Below are positions 8,068 through 18,955 of a stretch of DNA of 64,000 nucleotides, in pieces. How positions within the stretch are numbered: the first letter of the stretch is position 1; each line of letters begins with the position of its first letter. The stretch is from assembly GCF_900172265.1 (NCBI RefSeq), contig NZ_FWFK01000007.1, positions 62,001-126,000 on the forward strand, read 5' to 3'. The position numbers and the translations under genes are program-made. The notes under the pieces were generated by a model that worked only from the letters and a program-made list of their open reading frames with translations, had not been told where the DNA came from and did no database searches. This DNA comes from Roseivivax jejudonensis (GTDB lineage Bacteria > Pseudomonadota > Alphaproteobacteria > Rhodobacterales > Rhodobacteraceae).

Positions 8068-9261
8068 TTGCACACGGGCCATTACATCTCGGGCGCGGGC
8101 CATCTGGCCCTGATCGGCTGGGTCCTGTTCGGCGGCGTGTTCTCGTCGGAGCCCGACCCCGTGGAGGTGCGCGAGGTCTCGATCCTGTCCGAGGAGGAGT
8201 TCGCCGCGCTGACCGAGCGCAGCCAGCCGCCCGAGAGCACGCAGGACATCGACGCGCCGCCGGTGCCCGAGGCGGAGCCCGAACCGTCGCCCGAGCCGCC
8301 CGCGCCGGAGCCCGAGCCGGCCCCGGAGCCGCCGCCGCAGCCCGAAGCCGTGACCCCGCCCGAGCCAGAGACGGCGCCGGAGCCGGTCGCGCCCGAGCCG
8401 CAGGCCGACGCGCAGGACGATGTGGCCGCGCCGCCGCAGCCGGATCCCGAGATCGACGCGCCAGAGGTCTCCGAACGGCCGGTGCCGCGCCCGGTGCCGC
8501 GCGTCGCGCCCGAGCCGCTGCCGGAGCCCGAACCGGAGGCCGAGGTTGCCCCGGACGTGGCCGAGGCGATCGAGCCGGAGCCGTCGGACACCCCGGCCGA
8601 CGAGCCGCAGGAGCCCCAGGAGGCGCAAGCGCCAGAGGCGGCCGCGTCCGAGATCGTGACCGAGGCCGAGGAGCCGTCGCGCGCCCCCGACGCATCGGTG
8701 CGACCCCGTGTCCGCCCGGCGCGCCCGACTCCGGTCGCGGAGCCGGACCCGGAGCCCGAACCAGAGCCCGACACGCAGACCGCCGCGGCGCCGGAGCCCG
8801 AGTCCGAACCCGCGCCGGAGCCAGAGCCGGAGCCGCAGCAAACGCCGCCGGAGGACCTGGGCAGCGGCATCGAGGATGCCCTGGCCGAGGCGCTTGGCGG
8901 AGGCGGCACGACGGATCCGCAGCCGGACGTGCCCGTCGGCCCGCCGATGACGTCGGGCGAGCGCGATGCCTTCCGCGTTGCTGTCCAGAGCTGCTGGGTC
9001 GTCGATGTCGGCAGCCAGGCCGCGAATGTCACGGTGACGATCGGCATGGACATGCAGCAGAGCGGACAGGTCGTCACCGACTCGATCGAGCGCCTGAGCG
9101 CGTCGGGCGGCGACGCCCGGGCGATCGAGACGGCGTTCCAGGCCGCGCGCCGCGCGATCCTGCGGTGCCAGGGCGACGGATACGACCTGCCGTCCGAAAA
9201 ATACGGCCAGTGGGACCGGATCGAGATCACCTTCGATCCGTCCGGCATGCGCGTGCGATGA
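8068..9261 (+). CDS. tolA: TolA-like periplasm-spanning protein
   Basis: 397 residues from a TTG at 8068 with a GAGGGG site upstream; this gives HTGHYISGAGH, the usual start in relatives (an earlier in-frame TTG at 8029 would overlap tolR). Cytoplasmic tip, one membrane helix (about 8-26), then roughly 230 residues of Pro-Glu-Pro-rich repeats replacing the Lys/Ala helix of E. coli TolA, and a C-terminal domain (about 300-397) with two Cys in VQSCWV and LRCQGDGY. It links TolQR to Pal/TolB. Position between tolR and tolB supports the call despite low-complexity sequence. Confidence 0.9.
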   Translation: MHTGHYISGAGHLALIGWVLFGGVFSSEPDPVEVREVSILSEEEFAALTERSQPPESTQDIDAPPVPEAEPEPSPEPPAPEPEPAPEPPPQPEAVTPPEPETAPEPVAPEPQADAQDDVAAPPQPDPEIDAPEVSERPVPRPVPRVAPEPLPEPEPEAEVAPDVAEAIEPEPSDTPADEPQEPQEAQAPEAAASEIVTEAEEPSRAPDASVRPRVRPARPTPVAEPDPEPEPEPDTQTAAAPEPESEPAPEPEPEPQQTPPEDLGSGIEDALAEALGGGGTTDPQPDVPVGPPMTSGERDAFRVAVQSCWVVDVGSQAANVTVTIGMDMQQSGQVVTDSIERLSASGGDARAIETAFQAARRAILRCQGDGYDLPSEKYGQWDRIEITFDPSGMRVR

Positions 9262-9389
9262 TCGGGGTGCCTGCATCCCTTCCGGCAACGGCGGGTTACC
9301 GCCGCGCCACGTTTTCCCCGACGCGCGGGCAGGATAGGCTCGCGCCAACCCGGACGCCCCTCGTTCGACTCAATCGGAAAGGGTGACAG

Positions 9390-10712
9390 ATGAGACGACT
9401 GCTTCTGACGCTTCTCGGCCTTGCCGCGCTTCTGCCGGTGCTCGCCGCGCCCGTGGCGGCGCAGGACGGTCCGCTGCGCATCGACATCACCGAGGGCGTG
9501 ATCGAACCCGTCCCGATCGCCCTGCCGGCCTTCGTGGACGAGGGCGGCGCGGGCGAACTGGCGCAGCGGATCACGCAGGTCGTCGCCGATGACCTGACCG
9601 GCACGGGGCTCTTCCGCCGGATCCCGCGCGAGGCCTTCATCAGTTCGGTCACGAGTTTCGCGAGTCCGGTGCAGTACGCCGACTGGCGCGCCATCAACGC
9701 GCAGGCGCTGATCACCGGCGCGGTCAGCGTGTCGGGCGGCCGGGTGAGCGTGAAGTTCCGCCTCTACGACGTCTTCGCCGGCACCGAACTGGGCGAGGGC
9801 ATGCAGTTCGCCGCCGGCGAGGACGGCTGGCGCCGGCTGGCCCACAAGGTCGCCGACCAGGTCTATTCGCGGATCACCGGCGAGGGCGGGTATTTCGACA
9901 GCCGCGTGGTCTTCGTTTCGGAGAGCGGGCCCAAGGACGCGCGCGCCAAGCGGCTGGCGATCATGGACTACGACGGTGCGAACGTGCAGTATCTCACCGA
10001 CAGCGGGTCGATCGTGCTGGCGCCACGGTTCTCGCCCGATGGCGGCCGGGTGATCTACACGAGCTACGCCACCGGCAGCCCGCGCATTCACGTCCTGAAC
10101 GTGGGCGACGTCCAGAGCCGCGTGCTTCCGGCGCAGTCGGGCGACATGAGCTTTGCGCCGCGCTTCACGCCGAACGGGCAGGGGCTCCTGTACTCCGCCA
10201 CCAGCGGCTCCAACACCGACATCTACCGCATGGACATCTCGAGCGGGCAGACGAGCGCGATCACCTCCGGCCCGGCGATCGAGACGGCACCGTCCTATTC
10301 GCCCGACGGCAGCCGCATCGTGTTCGAGAGCGACCGCTCCGGGTCGCAGCAGCTCTACATCATGTCCGCCGGCGGCGGCGAACCCACGCGTATCAGCTTC
10401 GGCCCGGGGCGCTACGGCACCCCGGTCTGGTCGCCCCGCGGCGACCTGATCGCGTTCACCAAGCAGAACGCGGGCCGCTTCCATATCGGCGTGATGCGCA
10501 CCGACGGCTCCGAAGAGCGTCTGCTGACCGCATCCTTCCTCGACGAGAGCCCGACCTGGGCGCCGAACGGCCGGGTGATCATGTTCGCGCGCGAGACGCA
10601 GGGCGCGCAGGGGTCGTCCTCGCTCTACACGGTCGACGTGTCGGGCCGGAACCTCAAGCCCGTGCCCACGCCCGACGGCGCCTCCGACCCAAGCTGGGGC
10701 CCCCTCCAGTGA
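9390..10712 (+). CDS. tolB: Tol-Pal system beta-propeller protein TolB
   Basis: 440 residues with a clear Sec signal peptide cut after VAAQD (about residue 22). The N-terminal D1 domain (about 25-160) includes [15 protein letters not shown] and [11 protein letters not shown]. Six WD40-like blades follow, seen as repeats of the type [37 protein letters not shown] and [11 protein letters not shown]. TolB is periplasmic and binds Pal, Lpp-like lipoproteins and TolA. RBS GGAAAGGG upstream. Confidence 0.96.
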   Translation: MRRLLLTLLGLAALLPVLAAPVAAQDGPLRIDITEGVIEPVPIALPAFVDEGGAGELAQRITQVVADDLTGTGLFRRIPREAFISSVTSFASPVQYADWRAINAQALITGAVSVSGGRVSVKFRLYDVFAGTELGEGMQFAAGEDGWRRLAHKVADQVYSRITGEGGYFDSRVVFVSESGPKDARAKRLAIMDYDGANVQYLTDSGSIVLAPRFSPDGGRVIYTSYATGSPRIHVLNVGDVQSRVLPAQSGDMSFAPRFTPNGQGLLYSATSGSNTDIYRMDISSGQTSAITSGPAIETAPSYSPDGSRIVFESDRSGSQQLYIMSAGGGEPTRISFGPGRYGTPVWSPRGDLIAFTKQNAGRFHIGVMRTDGSEERLLTASFLDESPTWAPNGRVIMFARETQGAQGSSSLYTVDVSGRNLKPVPTPDGASDPSWGPLQ

Positions 10713-10831
10713 TCCGGCGGGCGGCGACGTCACGAGAATGTTCGCGGTATCGCGTCTCGGGCGTGCCGCTTCCATTCCCTTGCGTGACTCGCCGTGATAA
10801 TCTGCGGCAAAACCCGAGCAGGACAGTGACA

Positions 10832-11374
10832 ATGACCCATTTCTCGAAGGCCCTCGTGCTGGGCGCCGTGCTTCTTGCCGCGGCCTGCACCAATCCCGAT
10901 CGTTTCGGCCCCGGCGGGGCCGACGGCATGGCCGGTGGTGCGGGCGCCGGTGCCGGCGCGGGCGCCGCTGGCGGTGTGATCCCCGGCAGCGCCAACGATC
11001 CCGCCTCGCCCGCCTATTTCAACCAGACCGTCGGAGATCGCGTGCTGTTCGCGGTCGACCAGTCGACGCTGTCGCCGCAGGCGCAGACGACGCTGGACGG
11101 GCAGGCGCAGTGGCTGCAGCAGAACGCCGACTACCTCGCCGTGATCGAGGGCCACGCGGACGAGCAGGGCACCCGGGAATACAACATCGCGCTCGGCGCG
11201 CGCCGGGCGAACGCGGTGCAAGAGTACCTGATCTCGCGCGGGGTGGCGCCCAATCGCCTGCGCACCGTCAGCTACGGCAAGGAACGTCCGATCGAGATCT
11301 GCTCGGAAGAGAGCTGCTACGCCAAGAACCGCCGCGCGGTCACGGTGATCTCGTTCGGCTCGGCCGGCGTCTGA
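10832..11374 (+). CDS. pal: Peptidoglycan-associated lipoprotein Pal
   Basis: 180 residues. Lipoprotein signal with lipobox LLAAAC (Cys about residue 20). A Gly/Ala-rich linker (GGAGAGAGAGAAGG) leads to the OmpA-like domain (about 65-175), whose peptidoglycan-binding segment is EGHADEQGTREYNIALG...RRANAV. Anchors the outer membrane to the wall and is the end point of the Tol motor. Located 119 bases after tolB. Confidence 0.95.
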   Translation: MTHFSKALVLGAVLLAAACTNPDRFGPGGADGMAGGAGAGAGAGAAGGVIPGSANDPASPAYFNQTVGDRVLFAVDQSTLSPQAQTTLDGQAQWLQQNADYLAVIEGHADEQGTREYNIALGARRANAVQEYLISRGVAPNRLRTVSYGKERPIEICSEESCYAKNRRAVTVISFGSAGV

Positions 11375-11384
11375 GGCCAGACCC

Positions 11385-12302
11385 ATGTTGACCCGGCTCG
11401 CCGCGCTCTGTCTTTCCGCCTGCCTGATCGCCGGTCCCGTCGCCGCGCAGGATGACCAGACCCTCGCCGACATCCGGCAGGAGGTGTCCGCACTCGCGTT
11501 CGAGCTGCAGAAGCTCAAGCGCGAGCTGTCGACAACCGGAGGCGCGCAGGTGAACGTGGCGGGTTCGACGCTCGATCGCGTGAACCAGATCGAGAGCGCG
11601 CTGCAGCGGCTGACATCGCGCACAGAGGAGCTGCAGAACCGGATTGACCGGGTCGTGTCCGACGGGTCGAACCGGATCGGCGACCTGAAGTTCCGGCTCT
11701 GCGAGCTGGAAGAGGGCTGTGACATCGGATCGCTCGACACCGAGGATCCGCTCGGTGGCGCCGCTCCGGAAACGGGCGGCGGCCCTAGCCTCGGCGGGCT
11801 CGACACCCAGTCCGGGCCGGTCACGCCGTCCGATATCGAGACCGGGCCGGTCGCAGGCTCGGAGGGGGCGTCCGAGGGCGAAGCGCCGCTGCCGCTGAGC
11901 GATCCGAACCTGCAGCTCGCCGCGGCCGAAGAACAGGATTACCGCCGTGCCCGCAGCGCGCTCGAGGCCGGGGAATTCCAGTCCGCGGCAGACCAGTTCG
12001 CGTCCTTCCGGACGACTTATCCCGGCGGCCCGCTCGACGCCGCCGCCCTTCTCGGCCGGGGGCGCGCGCTGCAGGGGCTGGGCGACACGCGCGAGGCCGC
12101 GCGCGCCTATCTCGACGTGTATTCCGGCTATCCCGACAGCCCCGTCGCGCCCGATGCGCTCTGGCGGCTGGGCGCCGCGCTCGGTGAGCTCGGTTCGGTT
12201 CGGGAGGCCTGCGTGACGCTGGCCGAAGTGCCGAACCGCTACCCGGGTACCGATGCGGTTGCGCGGGCACAGGAGGCGCGGTCCGGGCTGTCCTGCCAGT
12301 GA
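11385..12302 (+). CDS. cpoB: Cell division coordinator CpoB (YbgF), TPR protein
   Basis: 305 residues. Signal peptide ending PVAAQD; coiled-coil N-terminal region (about 25-110) as in the TolA-binding trimerisation domain; acidic Gly/Pro linker; C-terminal tetratricopeptide repeats (about 190-305) of the form YRRARSALEAGEFQSAADQFASF, GRGRALQGLGDTREAARAYLDVY. CpoB couples the Tol machine to septal peptidoglycan synthesis. Ten bases after pal; its stop overlaps the tilS start. Confidence 0.92.
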   Translation: MLTRLAALCLSACLIAGPVAAQDDQTLADIRQEVSALAFELQKLKRELSTTGGAQVNVAGSTLDRVNQIESALQRLTSRTEELQNRIDRVVSDGSNRIGDLKFRLCELEEGCDIGSLDTEDPLGGAAPETGGGPSLGGLDTQSGPVTPSDIETGPVAGSEGASEGEAPLPLSDPNLQLAAAEEQDYRRARSALEAGEFQSAADQFASFRTTYPGGPLDAAALLGRGRALQGLGDTREAARAYLDVYSGYPDSPVAPDALWRLGAALGELGSVREACVTLAEVPNRYPGTDAVARAQEARSGLSCQ

Positions 12303-13651
12303 CCGGCCGCGGCGACGCGTCGCTCGACGACGCCTTCGCCACCGAAATGGGCCATCACCTCGGCCCGGACTTTCCCGAAGACATCGCGCTTGCCGTGTCG
12401 GGCGGTGGCGACAGCATGGCCATGCTGGCGCTCGCCCACACCTGGGCCCGCGTCTGGGGCGTGCGTTTGTGGGTTGTCACCGTCGATCACGGGCTCCGTC
12501 CCGAAAGCGCGGGCGAAGCAGAGATGGTCGCGTCGGAATGCCGACTTCTGGGCCATCCCCATGCGACCCTGCGCTGGCGCTGGGACGAGCGGGGCAACGT
12601 GATGGACGCCGCGCGACGCGCGCGGCTGTCGATGATCGACCGGTGGCGCGGCGGGATCCGGCACGTCCTGATGGCGCATACCGCCGAAGATGTGGCCGAG
12701 ACCTTCCTGATGCGCCTGCAGCGCGGCGCGGGGATCGACGGTCTGTCCGCGATGGCGGCGTCGCGCCGGGTCATTCCGAATCCAGAGGCGCCGTTGCCTC
12801 TGGACCCGGCCGAGGTAAGCGGAGAGACCCCGCCGGGGATCTGGGCGCCCGGCTTCGCTGTCGTGCGTCCGCTTCTGCGGCAACGGCGCGACACGCTGCG
12901 CCACTACATCCGGACGTTGAAGGTGCCGTGGGTCGAGGATCCGACCAACGCCGATCCCGCCTACGACCGCGCGCGGATGCGGCGCGTGGTCGCGACGCTC
13001 GCGGACGAGGGCATCGGCGTGCCGCAACTGGCCGGCGCGGCAACACGCCTCGCGCGGGCGCGCACCGCGCTCGATCACGGCGTTGCCGAGTTGGCCGAAA
13101 TCGCCATGCGTTCCGCTCATCCGGGCACGCTGTGCTTCGCGCGCGCACCGGTCGAGGCCGCACCTCGTGAGAGCCAGGCGCGCCTCCTCGCCGCTGCCCT
13201 GCGCTGGGTGTCCGGCGCCGACTACAAACCGCGGGGGGTGCCGCTCGAGGATCTGCTCGATCGCGTGCTGGCGGGCGGTCGCGGTACCCTGCATGGCTGC
13301 GAAGTCGCCTGCCTGCCCGAAGAAATCGCGATCTGGCGCGATGCGGGCGCGGTGCGTGACCTGTCGACGCCGGCAGGCGACACGCTGTGGGACGGCCGGT
13401 GGCGCGTCGTCGTGGCGGAGGACCGCGATCTTTCGGGGCTCGAGGTCAGGGCCTTGGGAGAGGCGGGATGGGCCGCGCTCCCGGCCGAAAGGCGCGCGGC
13501 GCCCGCGGTGCCGCCGCTTCGCATCGCCCGCGTTCTTCCTGCGCTGTGGTCGGGCGCCCGACTCGCGGGCTTCTCGCCGGCCGGTTTCGGCGTCCCGCAC
13601 CGGATCTGCGACACCTGCGACGCGTTCACCGCCCGGTTGCTTTCGGATTGA
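12299..13651 (+). CDS. tilS: tRNA(Ile)-lysidine synthase
   Basis: 450 residues from a GTG that overlaps the cpoB stop (GTGA). TilS puts lysidine at C34 of tRNA-Ile(CAU), switching it from Met to Ile decoding; essential. The N-type ATP-pyrophosphatase loop SGGGDS is at residues 34-39; VDHGLRPES and HTAEDVAETFLMRLQRGAGIDGL follow. C-terminal region more variable. Belongs to the tol-pal transcription unit by spacing. Confidence 0.93.
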   Translation: MTGRGDASLDDAFATEMGHHLGPDFPEDIALAVSGGGDSMAMLALAHTWARVWGVRLWVVTVDHGLRPESAGEAEMVASECRLLGHPHATLRWRWDERGNVMDAARRARLSMIDRWRGGIRHVLMAHTAEDVAETFLMRLQRGAGIDGLSAMAASRRVIPNPEAPLPLDPAEVSGETPPGIWAPGFAVVRPLLRQRRDTLRHYIRTLKVPWVEDPTNADPAYDRARMRRVVATLADEGIGVPQLAGAATRLARARTALDHGVAELAEIAMRSAHPGTLCFARAPVEAAPRESQARLLAAALRWVSGADYKPRGVPLEDLLDRVLAGGRGTLHGCEVACLPEEIAIWRDAGAVRDLSTPAGDTLWDGRWRVVVAEDRDLSGLEVRALGEAGWAALPAERRAAPAVPPLRIARVLPALWSGARLAGFSPAGFGVPHRICDTCDAFTARLLSD

Positions 13652-13729
13652 ACGCAGCCCCGCGATCCTTATGTTATGGTGCAATCCGGTCGCGACAGCG
13701 GCCGTCTCCCCTTTGGAAGGAGGTCCCTT

Positions 13730-15651
<1,922 letters not shown>

Positions 15652-15655
<4 letters not shown>

Positions 15656-16431
15656 ACGACACGACCGAGCCGGATTGGGACCCCGGGGCCTACTACAGGT
15701 TCCGGGGTCTTCGCCTGAGACCGGCGCTCGACCTCCTGCGCAGCATCGGACCGCTGCCCGACGGCGATGTGATCGATCTCGGGTGCGGGGCAGGGGCCGT
15801 CGGCCCCGCGCTCAAGCAGTTGCGGCGCCCTCTGATCGGGGTCGAGCAGAGCCCGCAGATGCTCTCGCAGGCGCGGCTGACCGGGGTCTACGACACCCTT
15901 ATCGAGAGTGATCTGGTGGAGTGGGCGCCGGACCGTCCACCGGCGCTGATCTTCGCGAACGCGACACTGCACTGGGTCGGCGGCCATGACACGCTGGTCC
16001 CGCGGCTGGCGGAGATGCTGGCACCCGGCGGCGTTCTGGCCGTGCAACTGCCCAACCAGAACAACGCGCCGTCGCATCGCTTCTGGACCCAGATCGCAGA
16101 CGAGCTTTTCCCCGGGCGCAGCGATCCGGCAAAGCGTCCGCGCATCCTCCTGCCTGCCGAATATTTCCGGATGCTCGCGCCGCTCGGGCGCGTGTCGCTC
16201 TGGGAAACCGAGTATTACCAGGAACTCGCGCCCGACGGCGAGGGCCATCCCGTCCGCCGCTTCACCGAGGCCACTTTTGCGCGGCCGATCCTCGGTGCGC
16301 TGAACGAACAGGAGCGCACGCAGTTGATCGCGGCCTACGAGGCGTCGATCGGCAAGGCGTATCCGACCGATGCCCGCGGCACCGTCCTCTTTCCGTTCCG
16401 CCGGCTGTTTTTCACGCTGCACGCCCCCTGA
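15652..16431 (+). CDS. tam: Trans-aconitate 2-methyltransferase-like SAM methyltransferase
   Basis: 259 residues, overlapping ftsH by ATGA. SAM motif I is [18 protein letters not shown] (about residue 40), acidic loop VEQSP. The segments [23 protein letters not shown] and [14 protein letters not shown] match Tam, which methyl-esterifies trans-aconitate, a spontaneous by-product of the TCA cycle. Arrangement downstream of ftsH is unusual for function and suggests only cotranscription. The alternative is a generic class I methyltransferase. Confidence 0.75.
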
Positions 16432-16505
16432 AGTCACGCGCGCCTCACGCGGGATCGTTTGGCTGAACGGGCAACCCTGAAGCCCCCGACGTTGCGGAGA
16501 CGTGA

Positions 16506-17114
16506 ATGCCCGCTCTCAGACCGACCGATTACCACGCCCGCGTGTTGTGGCTCGGCTCCGTACCTGTGTCTGGCGACGGTGTGCGCTCGTCTCCCCTGAC
16601 CCGTGTGGAACTGGGCTGGGCCGGGATGCGCGACGAGCGCCACAGCGGCCTGACGCGCCCCTCCTGCGGTCGCGTGACCGACCAGCATCCGCGTGGGACC
16701 GAGATCCGCAACGTGCGCCAGTTGTCCATCGTGTCGCAGGAAGAGTTGTCGGACATCGCGCAGGCGATGGGGCTGCGCGCGCTGGCGCCGTCGTGGCTCG
16801 GTGCGTCGATGGTGCTGGAGGGTCTGCCCGACCTGACCAACCTGCCGCCCTCCTCGCGGCTGCAGGGGCCCGACGGCGTCACGCTCGTGGTCGATATGGC
16901 AAACCGGCCCTGCAACCTGCCGGGCCGCGAGATCGAACAGGAGCTGCCGGGTTCCGGGGCACGGTTCAAGGCCGCCGCCGAAGGGCGCCGCGGCGTGACG
17001 GCGTGGGTCGAGCGACCCGGTCTCATCACGCTCGGGGCGATGCTGCGCCTTCACGTGCCGGATCAGCCTGCCTGGGCGGGGTTCGAGGTGCGCCCTCTCG
17101 TCTCTCCGGCCTGA
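16506..17114 (+). CDS. MOSC-domain protein
   Basis: 202 residues, RBS TGCGGAGACGTG region upstream. Relation to MOSC (MoCo sulfurase C-terminal) proteins is read from the layout ERHSGLTRPSCGRV...GTEIRNVRQLSIVSQEEL and LVVDMANRPCNLPGREIE; the conserved Cys in NRPCNLPG is the likely sulfur-carrying residue. MOSC domains transfer sulfur to metal-sulfur or molybdenum centres; the substrate is unknown. A molybdenum hydroxylase is encoded at 31.9-34.6 kb but any link is inference. Its stop lies in a hairpin shared with the converging thioesterase gene. Confidence 0.7.
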   Translation: MPALRPTDYHARVLWLGSVPVSGDGVRSSPLTRVELGWAGMRDERHSGLTRPSCGRVTDQHPRGTEIRNVRQLSIVSQEELSDIAQAMGLRALAPSWLGASMVLEGLPDLTNLPPSSRLQGPDGVTLVVDMANRPCNLPGREIEQELPGSGARFKAAAEGRRGVTAWVERPGLITLGAMLRLHVPDQPAWAGFEVRPLVSPA

Positions 17115-17125
17115 GCCCGCTCAGG
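17110..17125. terminator. Hairpin spanning both stop codons of converging genes
   Basis: CCTGAG, loop CCCG, CTCAGG: a perfect 6-bp hairpin that contains the TGA of the MOSC gene (17112-17114) and the stop of the opposite gene (complement 17121-17123). No T-run, so at best a weak bidirectional terminator. Confidence 0.35.
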
Positions 17126-17537
17126 GATCGACGGGCACCATCGTTCCGGTCAGAAGCGCGACCGCGACTTCGCGGTCGCCCTGCTGGGCAAAGACTTCGG
17201 CCAACGTGACGATCAGGCGGCGGCCCGGCTTGACCACCCGCCCGCGCGCGACCAGCCCATCACCGCGTGCCGGCGCCAGCAGGTTGGTCTTGACCTCCGA
17301 CGTGACGACCTCGCGATCCTCCGGCAGGAGCGACAGGGCGGCATAGCCCATCGCGCTGTCGCCAAGCGAAAAGGCAAGCCCCGCATGGCCGAAGCCGTGC
17401 TGCTGCATCGCGAGATCGAGGATCGGCGCGGTAATTTCGCACGCGCCATCGGCGCAGGACATCATCCGTGCCCCGAGCGTCGCCATCATCGCCTGACGGT
17501 CGAAACTGGCCTGAAGCCGAGGCGCGATGCCGCTCAC
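17121..17537 (-). CDS. PaaI-family hotdog thioesterase
   Basis: 138 residues. Hotdog fold with the PaaI-type pattern: QQHGFGHAGLAFSLGDSAMGYAAL (the Gly-His-Ala-Gly plus Asp region of the active site) followed by VVTSEVKTNLLAPARGDGL and GRRLIVTLAEVFA. Members hydrolyse small acyl-CoAs, such as phenylacetyl-CoA derivatives; no paa genes are nearby, so the substrate is open. Its start overlaps the pdeM stop by 4 bases. Confidence 0.83.
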   Translation of the reverse strand: MSGIAPRLQASFDRQAMMATLGARMMSCADGACEITAPILDLAMQQHGFGHAGLAFSLGDSAMGYAALSLLPEDREVVTSEVKTNLLAPARGDGLVARGRVVKPGRRLIVTLAEVFAQQGDREVAVALLTGTMVPVDP

Positions 17538-18217
17538 GCCCGCCGTGCCTCTGCGCGGGGCATCGGGAGCCGCGCCGGCCGTTCACCGCAGAGGATGACC
17601 TCGGCGCCGGGGCCCATCAGCCTCGAAAGCGTCGCCGAATGTGTCCAGAGACCGCCGGTGTATGCGCCGTAGGCCGGTAGCATCAGACGTTCGCTGTCCA
17701 TGAGAAAGCACGCCCGGCTGAGTGCGCGCCCGCGCAAGAGGATTCGCGCCTTGGGGTGGTAATGGCCCGACACCTCTCCGGCGTCGGACGCGGGCACGGT
17801 GATATGGCGGAAGGCCAGCGGCGCCTGCGCCCATGTCTCCAAATGCGTCCCGCCCGCACCAACGTGGCCCGGGTCGTGGTTGCCCTCGATCCAGATCCAG
17901 TCGCGGCCCGTCTGCAGTGCGGCGATCCGCGCGCGCTCCTCGGACGGCAGCGCGGCCCCGATCGCGACACTGTCGAAGCTGTCGCCGAGGCAGATCACCC
18001 GCTCCGGTTCGGTGGCCGCGATGTCCCGGGCGAGCCGCGCGAGCGTTTCCCGCGTGTCGTAGGGCGGCAGCGCGGCGCCGCCCGTCGCCGCGCCGCGCGC
18101 GCACTTGCCGAGATGCAGGTCGGACACCACGAGCGTGCGCGCCGCGGGCCAGTGCAGCGCCCCGGATCCCAACGCCTCGAGCGTCGCACCGCAGAAGTCG
18201 AAGACCAGTCGGTTCAT
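17534..18217 (-). CDS. pdeM: Ligase-associated DNA damage response endonuclease PdeM
   Basis: 227 residues from ATG 18217, chosen because family members begin just before this point (an ATG at 18229 and longer extensions are in frame). Calcineurin-like metallophosphoesterase: SDLHLGK, LGDSFDS, EGNHDP and SGHYHPK are the four metal-binding motifs in order. PdeM belongs to a DNA-repair set usually comprising an ATP-dependent ligase, an exonuclease and an Lhr helicase. Here the helicase is nearby but ligase and exonuclease are not seen. Repeats lie directly upstream. Confidence 0.85.
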   Translation of the reverse strand: MNRLVFDFCGATLEALGSGALHWPAARTLVVSDLHLGKCARGAATGGAALPPYDTRETLARLARDIAATEPERVICLGDSFDSVAIGAALPSEERARIAALQTGRDWIWIEGNHDPGHVGAGGTHLETWAQAPLAFRHITVPASDAGEVSGHYHPKARILLRGRALSRACFLMDSERLMLPAYGAYTGGLWTHSATLSRLMGPGAEVILCGERPARLPMPRAEARRA

Positions 18218-18229
18218 GCTTTGTTTCAT

Positions 18230-18300
18230 GGCAAAGCGGAGCGGCGCCGACAAGGGCAAAGCGAAGCGGCGCCCGGGAAGACGGCAAAGCGGAGCGGCGA
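18230..18300 (-). repeat. Three tandem imperfect direct repeats upstream of pdeM
   Basis: The unit GGCAAAGCGRAGCGGCG occurs at 18230, 18255 and 18283 (plus-strand reading), spaced 25 and 28 bases. The three copies differ at one purine within the unit. They lie immediately before the pdeM start codons, so they form its leader or, if translation starts further up, an Arg/Pro-rich N-terminal extension. Confidence 0.7.
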
Positions 18301-18381
18301 CCATAGTATCGCAAGACGAAGCTGCGGCCCGCACATGCCGTCCCATCCGCTCGACCCGTCAGCCCGGACCGGGCGGCGCGA

Positions 18382-18810
18382 TCACGTGTCGGTCTGCCAC
18401 TCCGGCAGCGGAAACAGCCAATCGTAGGCCCAATTGAACGCGAACGCGTAGGCCATGTAGACCACCGACAGGCTCAGGTTCATCGCCAGCGCCCGCCCCG
18501 TGCCGATATCCAGCCACATCATGAAGAACGGCACCAGCATCAGGATCAGCCCGATCTCGAACAGCGTGGCATGGACGACGCGCAGGAGCGGCGTCTTGTA
18601 GGTCGACCGGCCGGCCCGCACGAGAGCGCGGTCGAACCCCTCGTTGAAGAGGTAGTTCCACGCCATCGCCACGAGCGCGCTCACCGCGGTCACCACGAAG
18701 CTGTCCTCCAGCGACACGTCGAACACCCAAGCCGTCAGCGGCGTCACGAGCGAGATCGCGATCGCCTCGAACAGCACGGCATGTCGGATCCGGTCGAGCG
18801 GCCGCCGCAT
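18382..18810 (-). CDS. PACE-family multidrug/biocide efflux transporter
   Basis: 142 residues, four membrane helices in two similar halves, the 'bacterial transmembrane pair' layout. Half one begins RIRHAVLFEAIAISLVTP; half two begins RVVHATLFEIGLILMLVP. The paired H-A-x-x-F-E motifs, each with the membrane Glu, are the PACE signature (AceI transports chlorhexidine and polyamines). Sits between lhr and pdeM on the same strand. A polyamine role is possible but not shown. Confidence 0.88.
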   Translation of the reverse strand: MRRPLDRIRHAVLFEAIAISLVTPLTAWVFDVSLEDSFVVTAVSALVAMAWNYLFNEGFDRALVRAGRSTYKTPLLRVVHATLFEIGLILMLVPFFMMWLDIGTGRALAMNLSLSVVYMAYAFAFNWAYDWLFPLPEWQTDT

Positions 18811-18955
18811 CGTTTCTCTCCAGGTTCAATCCCTCGATCGGGGCGGTCCCGATCCTCGTGGCCTCATGTGTCAGCCCGGCGAGCGGGGTCAAGCGGCTCT
18901 CTGGCAACGCCGTGATCGCGGGCACGGTCGGACATCGCGTATGCCTTTCAGGATC

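Noticed and set aside
8082-10832. 916-codon minus-strand frame across tolA and tolB
   Set aside because: Shadow of tolA/tolB. It is Ser/Gly-rich because it is the antisense of PE repeats, and has no start signal.
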